A DNA stretch of 64,000 bases from positions 310,001 through 374,000 of the forward strand of contig CALWOX010000001.1 in NCBI GenBank assembly GCA_944383265.1, in the 5' to 3' direction. Position numbers and translations under genes: made by a program. This DNA is from an uncultured Lachnospiraceae bacterium (GTDB lineage: Bacteria; Bacillota; Clostridia; Lachnospirales; Lachnospiraceae). Shown piece by piece: positions 36,729-46,556 of this stretch; the first letter of the stretch is position 1, and the number at the start of each line of letters is the position of its first letter. The notes under the pieces were generated by a model. That model worked only from the letters and a program-made list of their open reading frames with translations. It was not told the DNA's origin and did no database searches.

Positions 36729-37788
36729 TGCTGTAGGAGAAAAGCACTCCGTACTTGCCATGGCTATGGCGGGCTATGTAACAGGCGTACCGCTTTTCTG
36801 TAATTCGGGTTATGTTGTTCTGGCGCCTGTTGCAAAGGCAATGTCCGTAAAATCAAAAATATCAATGGCGGTAATAGCAAGTGCACTCAGTGCCGGACTT
36901 TTCACTACTCACTGCTTTGTACCCATTCACCCGGGAACTCTCGCCATTGCAAATACTCTCGGAGCAAACTTCGGACTTCTGTTCGGCCTTGGACTCTTGG
37001 TTTCCATACCCGGAACCTTGGCAGGAGTATTTTATGCACAGCATGTATCATCAAAGACAGATGTAAAGGTGGAAGGCGAGGCCACAGAAGAGGATATAAT
37101 AAAGAAATACGGAAAACTTCCCGGAAAGCTGCACTCGTTTTCACCTGTACTTGTTATAATAATATTGGTTGCATTAAAGACTGTGGCGGACTTGGAGCAG
37201 ACTCCCTTCGGTGAGGGCGCTGTGAAGTATTTCTTTGACCTTATAGGAAATCCCACCATAGCACTCATCATAGGTATGTTTGTTTCAATGACCTTGGTAT
37301 CAAAAGATGACCGAGCAAATATAGGAAAGTATATAGGCGAGGGAATCGGAAGCTCTGTCGGAATGCTTGCATTGATCGGTGCGGGAGGTTCCTTCGGACA
37401 GGTGCTTCAGGCGCTTCCCCTTGCTGAAAAGATAGGACAGGGAATGTTGACGCCCGCTCTCGGAGTAATAATACTTTTCCTCATATCCGCATTCTTAAAG
37501 ACAGTAATGGGCGCTACTACAGTTGTTCAGGCTCTTGCGGCGACCATGGCTATCCCCATGCTTTCGTCTCTGGGACTTGATTCGGAGATGGGAAAGATCC
37601 TTGCCGTACTTGCGATAGCAGCAGGCTCAATGGTAGTATCACATGCAAATGATGCATATTTTTGGATAGTTACTGAATTTTCAAACATGACCACAAAGCA
37701 GTCCTATAAGGCACAGACAGGAATGACCCTTGTAGTGGGTATTGTTTCCATAATAGTTATTTACATAATATCCATGTTTGCTTTGTAA
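36679..37788 (+). pseudogene. GntP-family permease, N-terminus lost by deletion
   Basis: 369 residues against about 430-450 in the family. Homology begins inside the protein, at IANTILNAVGEKHSVLAMAMAG. It continues through GVPLFCNSGYVVLAPVAKA, THCFVPIHPG and the final ATTVVQALAATMA and HANDAYFW motifs. About the first 80 residues, two membrane segments, are missing. The ATG at 36679 with AAAAGGA before it could give a shortened product, so residual translation is possible. Next to glycerate kinase it was probably a glycerate/gluconate importer. Confidence 0.8.
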
Positions 37789-37839
37789 AATACTTTATCC
37801 TTTTGGACCGCCGGACAGAGGCGGGGAATGGAGATCGAA

Positions 37840-38970
37840 ATGAAAAAATGCTTGGTGATATCCGATTCATTTAAGGGGACTCTGAGCTCGCTGGAGATAT
37901 GCTCTCTTGCGGAAAAAGAAATAAAAAAAATATTTCCCGCCTGCGAAGTCATAAACATACCTGTGGCTGACGGAGGAGAAGGGACAGTAGAGAGCTTTTT
38001 AAGTATCCTTAAGGGAGAGAAGATAAGTATTGACGTAAAGGGGCCTTTCTTTGAGACGGTACATGCATATTACGGAATGTTCGGAAAAAAGGCCGTGATC
38101 GAAATGGCTCAGGCCGCGGGGCTTCCGCTTGTGGAAGGAAAGCCTGATCCCTTAAGGGCATCCACCTATGGCGTCGGACAGATGATAGATGATGCAGCAA
38201 AAAGAGGCGCAAAAGAGATCGTAATAGGCCTTGGGGGCAGTGCAACAAACGATGGGGGCTGCGGCTGTGCTGCGGCGCTGGGAGTCATCTTTAAGGATAA
38301 GGAAGGAAAAGAATTCATTCCTGTCGGGGGAAGCTTGGATCGTATAGCGGAGATCGATATCTCGGAGGCAGAAAGAAAGCTCTCCGGAATAAAGATAAGC
38401 GCAATGTGTGATATAGATAATCCTCTATACGGAAAGGAAGGCGCCGCATATGTTTTCGGTCCTCAAAAGGGAGCGGATGGAAAGACAGTGGAGCTACTTG
38501 ACAGAAATCTCGTGGCACTGTCTGAAAGCATTAAACGATGCCTCGGAAAGGATGTTTCAGGGATTCCCGGAAGCGGCGCTGCAGGAGGAATGGGAGCAGG
38601 GGTGGTCGCATTCCTCAATGCGGAGCTTAAGCCAGGGATAGAGGCAGTCCTTGACATGGCGGAGTTTTCCGAGAAGGCTCAGGATGCAGACCTCATAATA
38701 ACAGGCGAGGGAAGGCTTGACACTCAGACTCTTCGGGGAAAGGTCATAAGCGGGGTGTCAAAGAGGGCGAAAGAGCTCGGAATACCTGTAGTAGCTATAG
38801 TCGGAGCCATAGAAGAAGGTATAGAAAAGATATACGATATGGGGGTTAGCGCCGTATTTTCCATAAACAGAAGGCCAATGCCGTTTTCCGAGTCAAGGTA
38901 CAAGAGTAAGACGTTTTATGAGAGTACGCTGGAGGATGTGCTGAGGCTTGTGAAGGCTTTGGGGAGATAA
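37840..38970 (+). CDS. glxK: Glycerate kinase
   Basis: 376 residues from ATG 37840 (KKCLVISDSFKGTLSS), six bases after GGAG; ATG 37828 would add four residues. It belongs to the GarK/GlxK family that phosphorylates glycerate with ATP. Visible motifs are ADGGEGTVES, GLGGSATNDGGCGCAAALG and ITGEGRLDTQT. It is intact, whereas the two genes in front have lost their junction ends, so its supply of substrate may now come from another route. Confidence 0.93.
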   Translation: MKKCLVISDSFKGTLSSLEICSLAEKEIKKIFPACEVINIPVADGGEGTVESFLSILKGEKISIDVKGPFFETVHAYYGMFGKKAVIEMAQAAGLPLVEGKPDPLRASTYGVGQMIDDAAKRGAKEIVIGLGGSATNDGGCGCAAALGVIFKDKEGKEFIPVGGSLDRIAEIDISEAERKLSGIKISAMCDIDNPLYGKEGAAYVFGPQKGADGKTVELLDRNLVALSESIKRCLGKDVSGIPGSGAAGGMGAGVVAFLNAELKPGIEAVLDMAEFSEKAQDADLIITGEGRLDTQTLRGKVISGVSKRAKELGIPVVAIVGAIEEGIEKIYDMGVSAVFSINRRPMPFSESRYKSKTFYESTLEDVLRLVKALGR

Positions 38971-38994
38971 GAAATAATGAAGAGTAAAAAGAGA

Positions 38995-39025
38995 CGGTAC
39001 ATTGTGATATGTACCGCCTTTTTTA
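38995..39025. terminator. Bidirectional terminator between glxK and lipoprotein 1
   Basis: CGGTACAT (38995-39002) pairs with ATGTACCG (39009-39016), with T-run after and A-rich sequence before. The two genes converge on it. Confidence 0.8.
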
Positions 39026-39041
39026 TATATAGGCCAGAATA

Positions 39042-40175
39042 TTACTTCTGTGCTATCATTTCATAAAGAGTTTTAAAATTATCAGGGATAATAGTAAACA
39101 GATAATTTTCGATACGGTTATCAGCATTTTCCAGATAGAAGGTTATGTTACCTTCTTCCATTAATGCAGCTAATACTTCATCACGATAGACATCATCAAC
39201 AAAAATCCTATCATTTTGACTGTAAAATATACCGGATAAGTTATGGTCGGTTCCATCAGAAGTTCTCATCGTTATGTTGAAGGTTTTGTCAAAGCCGACA
39301 TTTTTATCAGGGTTTATGTCTTGATAGGAATGGAGTGTTATAGTTATATAGTCAGGATCAACTACCAGTCTTGCTCCAAGAGCTCCGTTTGTTGCAACAC
39401 TGTTATTAAATGTACCTGCGAAAAGTTTTTGAGTAGTAATGAACCAGTCTTCGGTAGGCTGATTAAAATTATCTACATAGTAATTAACTGACCAGAGATT
39501 CATGGCCTCTGTATCTGCAATCTGCTCTGAAGACTCTACAGAACCGGAAGACTCTTCAGGGCCTAAGGGCTCAGCAACATTTTCTGAGTCGGCAGTGCTC
39601 TCTGTATTTCCTAATGCTTCCGGAATGGAAAAGTTCAACTCAAATGATTCACTGCCTGAATCGGTTTCCAATCTTCCTTCAAAAAGTCCTTCAACTCTAT
39701 ACAAATCATCTATTGATTCTAACGCTGTATGTTCAGGCTTCGTATCTTTTGCAACGAAGAAATCATGATTACCTGACATTCCCGATGCCACAGTAACAGG
39801 ATTATTAACTATATATGCTTTTTCTCCATCCAAGTAAGCATCCTCAGGCCAAACGCTTATTTCATCATCACTCTTATTGGTTACTTTAATTGTAATTTTT
39901 TTTTCATTTTGCTTTCCGTCAGCCCAGTTTACATCCTCTGCAAAGAAATTGACCAACTCGATCTTTGCAACATCATTTTCCGCTAAAACAACATTTTCAA
40001 AAGTCCTTAGATTCTCATCCTGTGATTCAGACTCTTCGCTTTCTTCAGTAGCATCCTTTGTCAGAGATTCAGCATTTGCCTGAGCCTCTGTTACATTAGC
40101 CTCTGTACCCCCCCCGCATGCGGAGAGCGCCATTGCGGCGGCCACAGCGGTTAGTGCCAAAAGTTTTTTCTTCAT
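39042..40175 (-). CDS. Lipoprotein 1 of a three-gene paralogous set (poly-G 8, in frame)
   Basis: 377 residues. Lipoprotein signal with lipobox LSAC, cysteine 20. An acidic Glu/Ser linker follows (to about 60), then a beta-rich domain (about 60-190, DUF-like) and a C-terminal domain (about 225-377; NLWSVNYYVDNF, FNITMRTSDGTDHNL). The C-terminal domain is shared with lipoprotein 3. The codons after Cys20 are a run of eight G at 40108-40115, encoding Gly-Gly-Gly. Eight G keeps the frame open. Function unknown; the protein should be anchored on the outer face of the membrane. Confidence 0.87.
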   Translation of the reverse strand: MKKKLLALTAVAAAMALSACGGGTEANVTEAQANAESLTKDATEESEESESQDENLRTFENVVLAENDVAKIELVNFFAEDVNWADGKQNEKKITIKVTNKSDDEISVWPEDAYLDGEKAYIVNNPVTVASGMSGNHDFFVAKDTKPEHTALESIDDLYRVEGLFEGRLETDSGSESFELNFSIPEALGNTESTADSENVAEPLGPEESSGSVESSEQIADTEAMNLWSVNYYVDNFNQPTEDWFITTQKLFAGTFNNSVATNGALGARLVVDPDYITITLHSYQDINPDKNVGFDKTFNITMRTSDGTDHNLSGIFYSQNDRIFVDDVYRDEVLAALMEEGNITFYLENADNRIENYLFTIIPDNFKTLYEMIAQK

Positions 40176-40280
40176 ATCTTTATCCTCCTTTAATCGCGCA
40201 AAAGCACGAAATTATAACGGGTTTTCATATATTATATTAAAAAGAAGGAGGCAATCCAATATGCGGGCTGCATAGTGTTT
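40099..40280 (-). repeat. Direct repeat A1: promoter, leader and signal sequence of lipoprotein 1
   Basis: About 182 bases nearly identical to 41333-41517. It covers the promoter, the leader, the ribosome site, the signal peptide and the poly-G run. The minus-strand promoter is TTGGAT, 17 bases, TATAAT. Confidence 0.85.
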
Positions 40281-40285
40281 ATATA

Positions 40286-40311
40286 AGGACGGCACTTAGA
40301 TGTACCGTCCT
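40286..40311 (-). terminator. Terminator of lipoprotein 2
   Basis: AGGACGG (40286-40292) pairs with CCGTCCT (40305-40311), with T-rich sequence on the minus strand. Confidence 0.65.
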
Positions 40312-40323
40312 GTAATGAATAGT

Positions 40324-41410
40324 TTATTCTGTTAATCCGACAAGTCCCGAAAAATCAAGATTGCCGTCCTCGTAGGTGTAATCCATTGTAGCTTGTTCGC
40401 CGTTTTCGTAAGTTACCAAAAGAAGATCCTTGCAGACGGTGTAGGTACCTTTGTTGGTAAGCTGATAACCGCCTACAACACTTTCAACAGTAATGTTGAA
40501 TCCGTCAAAAGTCAAGGTATAAGATACAGCACCTTGGCTGTACTGCCACTGCCCTTGAAGCTTTTGACTTATCTCATTTGCAAGGGCTTCGTCAACAGGT
40601 GCATATTTTTCATCCTTTTCCGCTTGCATAGCAGCCTCTTGCGCATCAAAATCTGACGCGTTTTCATCTGTCTGTTTTTTTAAGACATTATAGTAAAGCT
40701 TATTGTCTATAAATAAAAGCTGATACTCTGCATCGTTCCATTTAAGTGTAACGACACCGTTATCAAATGTATACTCACCATCATACGAGTCACCATCGGA
40801 GGTTACGAGAAAGCCACCTTGCATCTGTCCTGTTTCCTGCTGAATAGTGAATGTTCCGTCTTCCTTGAAGGTGAGAGTATTTGACAGTTCATATCCATTG
40901 CTCTGAGATACGAAAGGTGTTTGGAAGCTCTGCGTTGATCTGCCGTTTTCATCAAAGGAAGGCACAGCGCCATATTCCGAGTCTTCATCAAAATAATCAT
41001 CATTTGAGAAGTAGTAATATTCCTCATAAGGAGTCATGATGTATTGATTACCTAAGTCAACAGGCTGTAAAGTTATTTTGCCGTCTTCACTGACGGTATA
41101 AGTTCCTTTTTGTCCGTAATCCACCTTGTCACTGTCATAGGTTCCGTTATCATTTAAGACATAAGTTGTGTTTTCAAGAAAACTTACATTTTTATAGGTT
41201 CCCGTGACATCCTGTACTTCAGGTGCCTCAGTCTCCTTGGACTCGTTTTCGGATTCGGCATCTTCGGAAACCTCGCTTGAATCAGACTCTTCGGACTGAC
41301 TTTCATTGCCTGTCTGAGCTTCCGTTACATCAGCCTCTGTACCCCCCCCCGCATGCGGAGAGCGCCATTGCGGCGGCTACAGCGGTTACCGCCAAAAGTT
41401 TTTTCTTCAT
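40324..41410 (-). pseudogene. Lipoprotein 2, frame OFF by a 9-G run
   Basis: From ATG 41410 the signal sequence reads into a run of nine G (41342-41350) after the lipobox cysteine. With nine G the frame ends three residues later (GGGYRG then stop). With eight G it would continue in frame through an acidic linker to the stop at 40324, about 361 residues. The body (open from about 41124) has lipocalin-like beta repeats such as GTYTVSEDGKITL and GTYTVCKDLLLVTYENG, a fold unlike copies 1 and 3. Only the 5' end is shared with them. It is either a phase-OFF state or a base-call error. Confidence 0.8.
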
Positions 41411-41517
41411 ATCTTTATCCTCCTTTAATCGTGCAAAAAAGCACGAAATTATAACGGGTTTTCATATATTATATTAAAAAGAAGGAGGCAATCCAATATG
41501 CGGGCTGCATAGTGTTT
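41333..41517 (-). repeat. Direct repeat A2: promoter, leader and signal sequence of lipoprotein 2
   Basis: 185 bases, nearly identical to 40099-40280; the three extra bases are one G in the poly-G run and two A in the leader hairpin. Confidence 0.85.
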
Positions 41518-41533
41518 TTCTTTATATAAAAAA

Positions 41534-41562
41534 GAGAGGAGATATAAAGGTATCTTCCTCTC
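41534..41562 (-). terminator. Terminator of lipoprotein 3
   Basis: On the minus strand GAGAGGAAGATA pairs with TATCTCCTCTC, followed by TTTTTT (plus 41528-41533). Confidence 0.75.
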
Positions 41563-41572
41563 CTGATTCGGT

Positions 41573-41757
41573 TTATTGTAATGCCTCTTCATAAACAGTA
41601 CTGAAGTTGTCGGGTATAATTGTAAACAGGTAATTTTCGAGCGGATCATCAGTATTTTCAATATAGAATGATATATTGCCATCGCCTTTAAGGGCAGTTA
41701 ATACTTCATCAAAATATACATCGTCTATATATAGCCTGTCATCATTTGAATAGAAAA
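41573..41757 (-). pseudogene. Lipoprotein 3, 3' fragment (left of the mobile element)
   Basis: The minus-strand frame ends at stop codon 41573-41575 and aligns with the C-terminus of lipoprotein 1 (FYS-x-DDR, IDDVY, ENYLFTIIPDNF). It is the tail of the gene whose first part is at 49762-50765. Across the core the frame is continuous, so the intact gene encoded about 397 residues. Confidence 0.85.
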
Positions 41758-41794
41758 AGCAATATCCTTATAAAGTCGGAAAAAAAAGGTATAT

Positions 41795-42919
41795 ATGACA
41801 CCTTCAGCAGCCCAGGAACATGGTTATATCCGAGCAGACAAACATCCGAAAAGCACCCGTTTCGGCAGACAGAATCCTGTTTCAGAACAGTGGAACAGCG
41901 AAGCACAGCTTCGAGAATGGCGGAAAGCATGGGCAGATGCAGTCAACCATACTTTACAGGAACATCAGATCGACACCCGGATAGATCACCGTAGTTTTGC
42001 TGATCAGGGACGTGATGAACAGCCTACCATCCATGAGGGATACCATGCAAGAGATATGGAGAAGAAAGGATTGATTTCCGACCGCTGTGAGATCAACCGC
42101 CAGATTCGGAAAGACAATCGACTCTTCCGGGAATTAAAACGGCAGGTAGAGAAACTAACAAAGACAGTCAGCGAAAATATCCATTCCGTCGCAAAACGAT
42201 TGGAGCAGCTCCGGGGCACTATGATCATGATCCGTTACTATCTGTTCCATAACCGTATGCAGGCATCCTCCACCAGAGAATGGATTTCTATGATTACACC
42301 GGTTTTGAAGAAATACAAAGCTATCACAAAGACAATCCGGACAAAGCAGACAGAAAAGAAGTCTCTTCAGGCACAGAAAAAGAAACTCAGCTTTTTGCAG
42401 CCGGTACAGTACTATCAGATCAGCCAGAAGATCACAACTCTTACTGAGGATATTGAAGAATTGCTGTCGCAGAAAGAACGGCTTATCTGTGATAATTACT
42501 TTCACAATGAATCCGAAATAAAGACGAGTGAAATCGCTCTTAAAAATCAGAAAGACTTTTTAAAGAAACTGGATGCCCAGTATGACAACTTATCTGATCA
42601 GCTGACAGAAAATCAAAAAAAGTATCAGGAAATCAAAGCAGATGTCAGTCCCGAAAAATCTGCGGACCTGTTCGATGCAAGAGTTGACGAAAGAGATATG
42701 ATCAGGGATCAGGTTTATCAGAAATTATATGCCACGATGGGACAGAAATTCGATGCTTCCCTGTTTCATGAGTCTGTCAGTGACATAGACGATCGGCTCG
42801 GTGAAGATCCAGAAGCTTTTCATGACCGTACTTATCAAAAACGAATTGCACGGGAAATGGAACGCAGGAAAGAGCAGCCTGTCCGACTGAAGAAAAAAGT
42901 GCATAATCATGAACGGTAA
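41795..42919 (+). pseudogene. MobA/MobL-type relaxase, 5'-truncated
   Basis: 374 residues that match only the part downstream of the relaxase catalytic domain: REWRKAWADAVN, IDHRSFADQG, PTIHEG and MEKKGL, then long coiled coils (about 105-330). The N-terminal domain with the catalytic tyrosine and the HxH metal site is absent. The left end of the element lies only 30 bases upstream, so that part was cut off. The ATG at 41795 has a weak ribosome site. It probably cannot nick DNA. Confidence 0.75.
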
Positions 42920-43034
42920 CAGGTGGAACTAAATACCGCCTGTTACTCTATTACATGATTAATTTATAATAATAGACTTTTATCGAGGTCTCACACCTGT
43001 CTAGCGGTCCTGTCAAGAATAAATCTTCTGTATT

Positions 43035-44495
43035 TTACTCCTCTTCAAAGATTTCTTTCCCATTTGTTTCAATAACTTTTTTGTACCAGTAAAAGCTGTC
43101 CTTTTTGAAGCGGTTCAGTGTGCCACCCTCCTCTTCTTCCCGGTCCACATAAACGAAACCATATCGCTTCTGATATCCATTCAGCCAGCTCAAAAGGTCA
43201 GTGAAGGACCAGGTACAGTAGGCCAGTACCTGGCAGCCCTCCTCCACAGCTTCTCCCAGCGCCTTGATATGCTCTTTCAGGTAGCAGATCCTGTACTCGT
43301 CATGTATCTGATCGTCCTCAGTCTTCTTGTCAAATGCTCCCAGTCCGTTCTCAGAGATGACTATGGGCAGCGCATAGCGGCTCGTAATCTCTCTGCAGCA
43401 GAACTGAAGTCCCGAAGGATCGATACTCCAGTCCCAGTCTGTGGTCATCAGATACGGATTGGCCGGATTTTTGTAAATCCCTGGCATCCCCAGCTCCTGG
43501 GCAGAGCCCTTAACACCGGTCGTGTTCATAGTCCCGTAGGGAGTGACTCCATCCATGGGATTGTACTCGCACACACAGCTCTGGTAATAGTTTACGCCCA
43601 TAAACGTGATTTGTGATGCCGCCTGTCTGAGAATCTCCTTGTCTCCATCAGCTATGTCCGGCGCAATCCCCTTTTTCTTCAGATATGTCATCGCCGCAAC
43701 AGGATAACGCCCGTATGCATATACATCCATCCACCAGTAGTTTTTCAGGTCATCGTAGTTGGCTTTTGCCATAGCGTTGATAGGCTTGCAGTCCAGGGCA
43801 TAGGAGGGGGTGTAGGCAAAGCTCGCCCCTATCTGTCCCTTTCCTCCCATCTGCCGGTAGGCCAACACCGCCTTTGCATGAGCCATAAACGCATGATGAT
43901 TGACCTGGTAGAACATTTTCTGGTCATCAAATTTACCCGGCGGATGCTGGGCTGTCAGCCATCCCAGCGAAGTAAATATATTCTGCTCGTTCAGAGTGAT
44001 CCAGTACTTCACCTTGCCGTCAAACCTAGAAAACAGCGTTTTTGCATAATGTACATAATCATCGATGATGCGGGGGCTCTCCCACCCCTGATACTCATCG
44101 ACGAGGGCCTGGGGCAGATCCCAGTGGTAAATAGTCACCATGGGCTCTATGTTGTATTTCAGGCACTCGTCAATGATATCCTGGTAAAAAGCTATTCCCT
44201 CCTCGTTGACCTCCCCGGTCCCCTCAGGGAAGATCCTGGCCCAGGAGACAGAGAAGCGGTATGTATTCAGTCCCATCTCCGCCATCAGTGCGATATCTTC
44301 TTTGTACCTGTGATAGTGATCCACTGCCACATCCCCTGTAGTAGCTTTGTAAGTCTTGCCCGGGATGCGCACAAACGCATCCCAGTTCGTCATCCCTTTT
44401 CCTCCTTCCTTCCATCCGCCTTCAATCTGATAGGCGGCAGAAGCACTTCCCCAGAGAAATCCCTCCGGAAATCCTGCTGCTCTCATCTGTTCCAT
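43035..44495 (-). CDS. bglA: 6-phospho-beta-glucosidase, GH1
   Basis: 486 residues, a usual GH1 length. The N-terminal FLWGSASAAYQIEG motif, the acid/base glutamate in TLNEQN (near 168) and the nucleophile glutamate in VISENGLGAF (near 380) are present. It hydrolyses phosphorylated beta-glucosides (cellobiose, salicin or arbutin type) delivered by the PTS encoded just upstream (24 bases). The third gene of the licT-bglP-bglA operon. Confidence 0.94.
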   Translation of the reverse strand: MEQMRAAGFPEGFLWGSASAAYQIEGGWKEGGKGMTNWDAFVRIPGKTYKATTGDVAVDHYHRYKEDIALMAEMGLNTYRFSVSWARIFPEGTGEVNEEGIAFYQDIIDECLKYNIEPMVTIYHWDLPQALVDEYQGWESPRIIDDYVHYAKTLFSRFDGKVKYWITLNEQNIFTSLGWLTAQHPPGKFDDQKMFYQVNHHAFMAHAKAVLAYRQMGGKGQIGASFAYTPSYALDCKPINAMAKANYDDLKNYWWMDVYAYGRYPVAAMTYLKKKGIAPDIADGDKEILRQAASQITFMGVNYYQSCVCEYNPMDGVTPYGTMNTTGVKGSAQELGMPGIYKNPANPYLMTTDWDWSIDPSGLQFCCREITSRYALPIVISENGLGAFDKKTEDDQIHDEYRICYLKEHIKALGEAVEEGCQVLAYCTWSFTDLLSWLNGYQKRYGFVYVDREEEEGGTLNRFKKDSFYWYKKVIETNGKEIFEEE

Positions 44496-44519
44496 GTCTC
44501 TTCCTCCTTTTATTTTCGA

Positions 44520-46415
44520 TTAACGTACTATCAGTATCTCATCCAGTTCCTTCACCAGTCCGGAGGAGGTGGCAGAGACATCCGCAAATGCATCCGTGTT
44601 GGATACGATAACCGGAGTCGTGATGTCATATCCCGCCTTCAGGATCTCATCCTTGTCAAACTCCAGGATAACTTCTCCCTTCTTGACTGTATCTCCGGAA
44701 GCCTTTTTCGGATAGAAATATTTTCCTTCCAGATTTACCGTGTCCATACCTACATGTATCAGCAATTCCACACCATCATTGCTGGTCATTCCGACTGCAT
44801 GACCGGTCTCAAACATCATATCTATTTTTCCGTCAAAGGGGGCTACCACTTCTCCCTTCTCCGGGATGACAGCGGCGCCTTTTCCCAGGATTCCCTGTGA
44901 AAATGTAGCGTCCTTCACCTGCTCCAGCGGGATGCACTCTCCCTGGATAGGGCTCGAAATACGGATTTCTCTTCCCTCCGGAAGGGGAGCGGCTGCAGGC
45001 TTGGCTTCTTCTGCCAGAATATCCTCATCATCCTCGTCCACAATGTCTTCAAAGCCGATCAGCATAGTGGCGATAAATGCCACAATGATTGTTATGACAA
45101 TGGTAAGGGCTGCTATCAGAAGGCTGGCCGCTCTGTCCTCCTCCACATACTGAACAATCGTCACGATTGCCGGTGTTGCGATACCAAAGCATTTCATCTG
45201 GAAAAATCCACCGAAGAGTCCACCTGCGACAGCTCCGATGCAGGCTCCCAGCATTGGCCTTTTCAGTCTCAGTGTCACACCGTAGAGAGCGGGCTCTGTA
45301 ATACCTGCCACAAGTGCGGAGAATGCGGAAGAGCCTGCCACCTGTTTAAAATCTTTATTTTTGCTCTTTAAGGATACAGCAAGAGAAGCAGCACCTTGTG
45401 CCATGTTGGCGCAGAGCTCACCGATACAGATAAAATTCTCATACCCGGTTGTGGCAATCATACCAAGCTTTATCGGGGTAAATGCATGGTGCATACCAGC
45501 CATGACAACAAACGGATAAATACCGGCCACCAGTCCGATGGCGATAAAACCGAGCTGGTCATGGATAAAGTATACGATATCTGACAGGACATTGCCGAGG
45601 ATTGCCCCCAAAGGTCCCAGCACGATCAGGGCAATCGGTGCCTCGATCAGCACCACCAGCATGGGACGCAGGAAGTTCTTAGTCACCACGGGTGTAATCT
45701 TATCTGCCAGCTTCTCCACATACTTTAGGGACCATACTGCCAGGATGATCGGGATAACCGAGTAGGAATAGGAAGCATAGGTAACCGGAATAAAGCCGAG
45801 GAATTTTACCACCTCCCCTGCCTCATTTGCATTGCTCATCAGAGAAATAAAATTAGGATGGAGCATGATAAGCGCAATGCTGGCCGCATAGTACATATTT
45901 GTCCCGAATTTCTTTGATGCAGAGATGGCAATCAAAACAGGCATAAAGAAAAAGGCTCCGTCTCCCATAACACTTAACAGGTTATAGGTATTCCCTTCTG
46001 TATCAAGCACGCCTATCATGGGCAGCAGCGTCAAAAGCACCTTGATCATAGCTGCTCCGATGAGCGCTGGAATAACTGGCGCCATAATGCCGGAAATCGT
46101 GTCCATCAGCATGGAGATGATTCCTTTCTTTTCCTGCTTCTGGGGTGTGCTCTTCGGCGTCTCGTTTGAGAAGTTACCGAGCTTATTCAGCTCTGCAAAG
46201 ACATTGGCCACGTCATTGCCTATGATGATCTGGTACTGTCCAGCCTTCTTCATTACTCCCATAACGCCTTTTGTCTTTTTCACTGCCTCGTCGTCCACAA
46301 TGGACTCGTCTTTCAGCGTGAATCTCAGTCTGGTCATACAGTGTACAAGGCTGATTACATTTTCTTTTCCTCCTACACGCTGCAGGATTTTCTTTGCAAC
46401 ACTTGCGTAATCCAT
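44520..46415 (-). CDS. bglP: Beta-glucoside PTS permease EIIBCA
   Basis: 631 residues. The EIIB domain has phosphocysteine 26 (SLVHCMTRLRF), the EIIC membrane domain lies about 105-460, and the EIIA domain has the phosphohistidine in LLIHVGMDTVNLEG (near 552). It imports and phosphorylates beta-glucosides with phosphate from HPr. In BglF/BglP systems the permease also controls the LicT antiterminator by phosphorylation. A terminator and a RAT site lie between it and licT. Confidence 0.95.
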   Translation of the reverse strand: MDYASVAKKILQRVGGKENVISLVHCMTRLRFTLKDESIVDDEAVKKTKGVMGVMKKAGQYQIIIGNDVANVFAELNKLGNFSNETPKSTPQKQEKKGIISMLMDTISGIMAPVIPALIGAAMIKVLLTLLPMIGVLDTEGNTYNLLSVMGDGAFFFMPVLIAISASKKFGTNMYYAASIALIMLHPNFISLMSNANEAGEVVKFLGFIPVTYASYSYSVIPIILAVWSLKYVEKLADKITPVVTKNFLRPMLVVLIEAPIALIVLGPLGAILGNVLSDIVYFIHDQLGFIAIGLVAGIYPFVVMAGMHHAFTPIKLGMIATTGYENFICIGELCANMAQGAASLAVSLKSKNKDFKQVAGSSAFSALVAGITEPALYGVTLRLKRPMLGACIGAVAGGLFGGFFQMKCFGIATPAIVTIVQYVEEDRAASLLIAALTIVITIIVAFIATMLIGFEDIVDEDDEDILAEEAKPAAAPLPEGREIRISSPIQGECIPLEQVKDATFSQGILGKGAAVIPEKGEVVAPFDGKIDMMFETGHAVGMTSNDGVELLIHVGMDTVNLEGKYFYPKKASGDTVKKGEVILEFDKDEILKAGYDITTPVIVSNTDAFADVSATSSGLVKELDEILIVR

Positions 46416-46460
46416 ATCTTCACCTCATTAAAATAAAATTATGCATCCCGGAAGTCTCCG

Positions 46461-46551
46461 GAAAAAGAAAGACCTGGCCTCAAAGAGCGCATTTTCCCGG
46501 GAAATGTGCCCTTCAGGACCAGGTCTTGCTTAACTGAATAATAACAAACCT
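46461..46551 (-). promoter_or_regulatory. RAT antiterminator site and terminator before bglP
   Basis: In the minus-strand RNA the RAT-like AGGTTTGTTATTATTCAGTT... (46551-46521) overlaps a strong terminator whose stem AAGACCTGG/CCAGGTCTT (46528-46468) is followed by T-rich sequence. LicT binding to the RAT would prevent the terminator. Confidence 0.8.
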
Positions 46552-46556
46552 GTGAA

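Noticed and set aside
40324-41124. Separate 266-residue gene starting at 41124
   Set aside because: Its GTG has no ribosome site, and the frame continues upstream to the signal peptide if one G is removed from the nine-G run, so it is the body of lipoprotein 2.
41746-41994. Frame starting across the left end of the element
   Set aside because: It runs in a different frame from the relaxase remnant and has no family features.
43878-44900. 340-residue plus-strand frame opposite bglA and bglP
   Set aside because: Shadow frame crossing two clear genes and their spacer.
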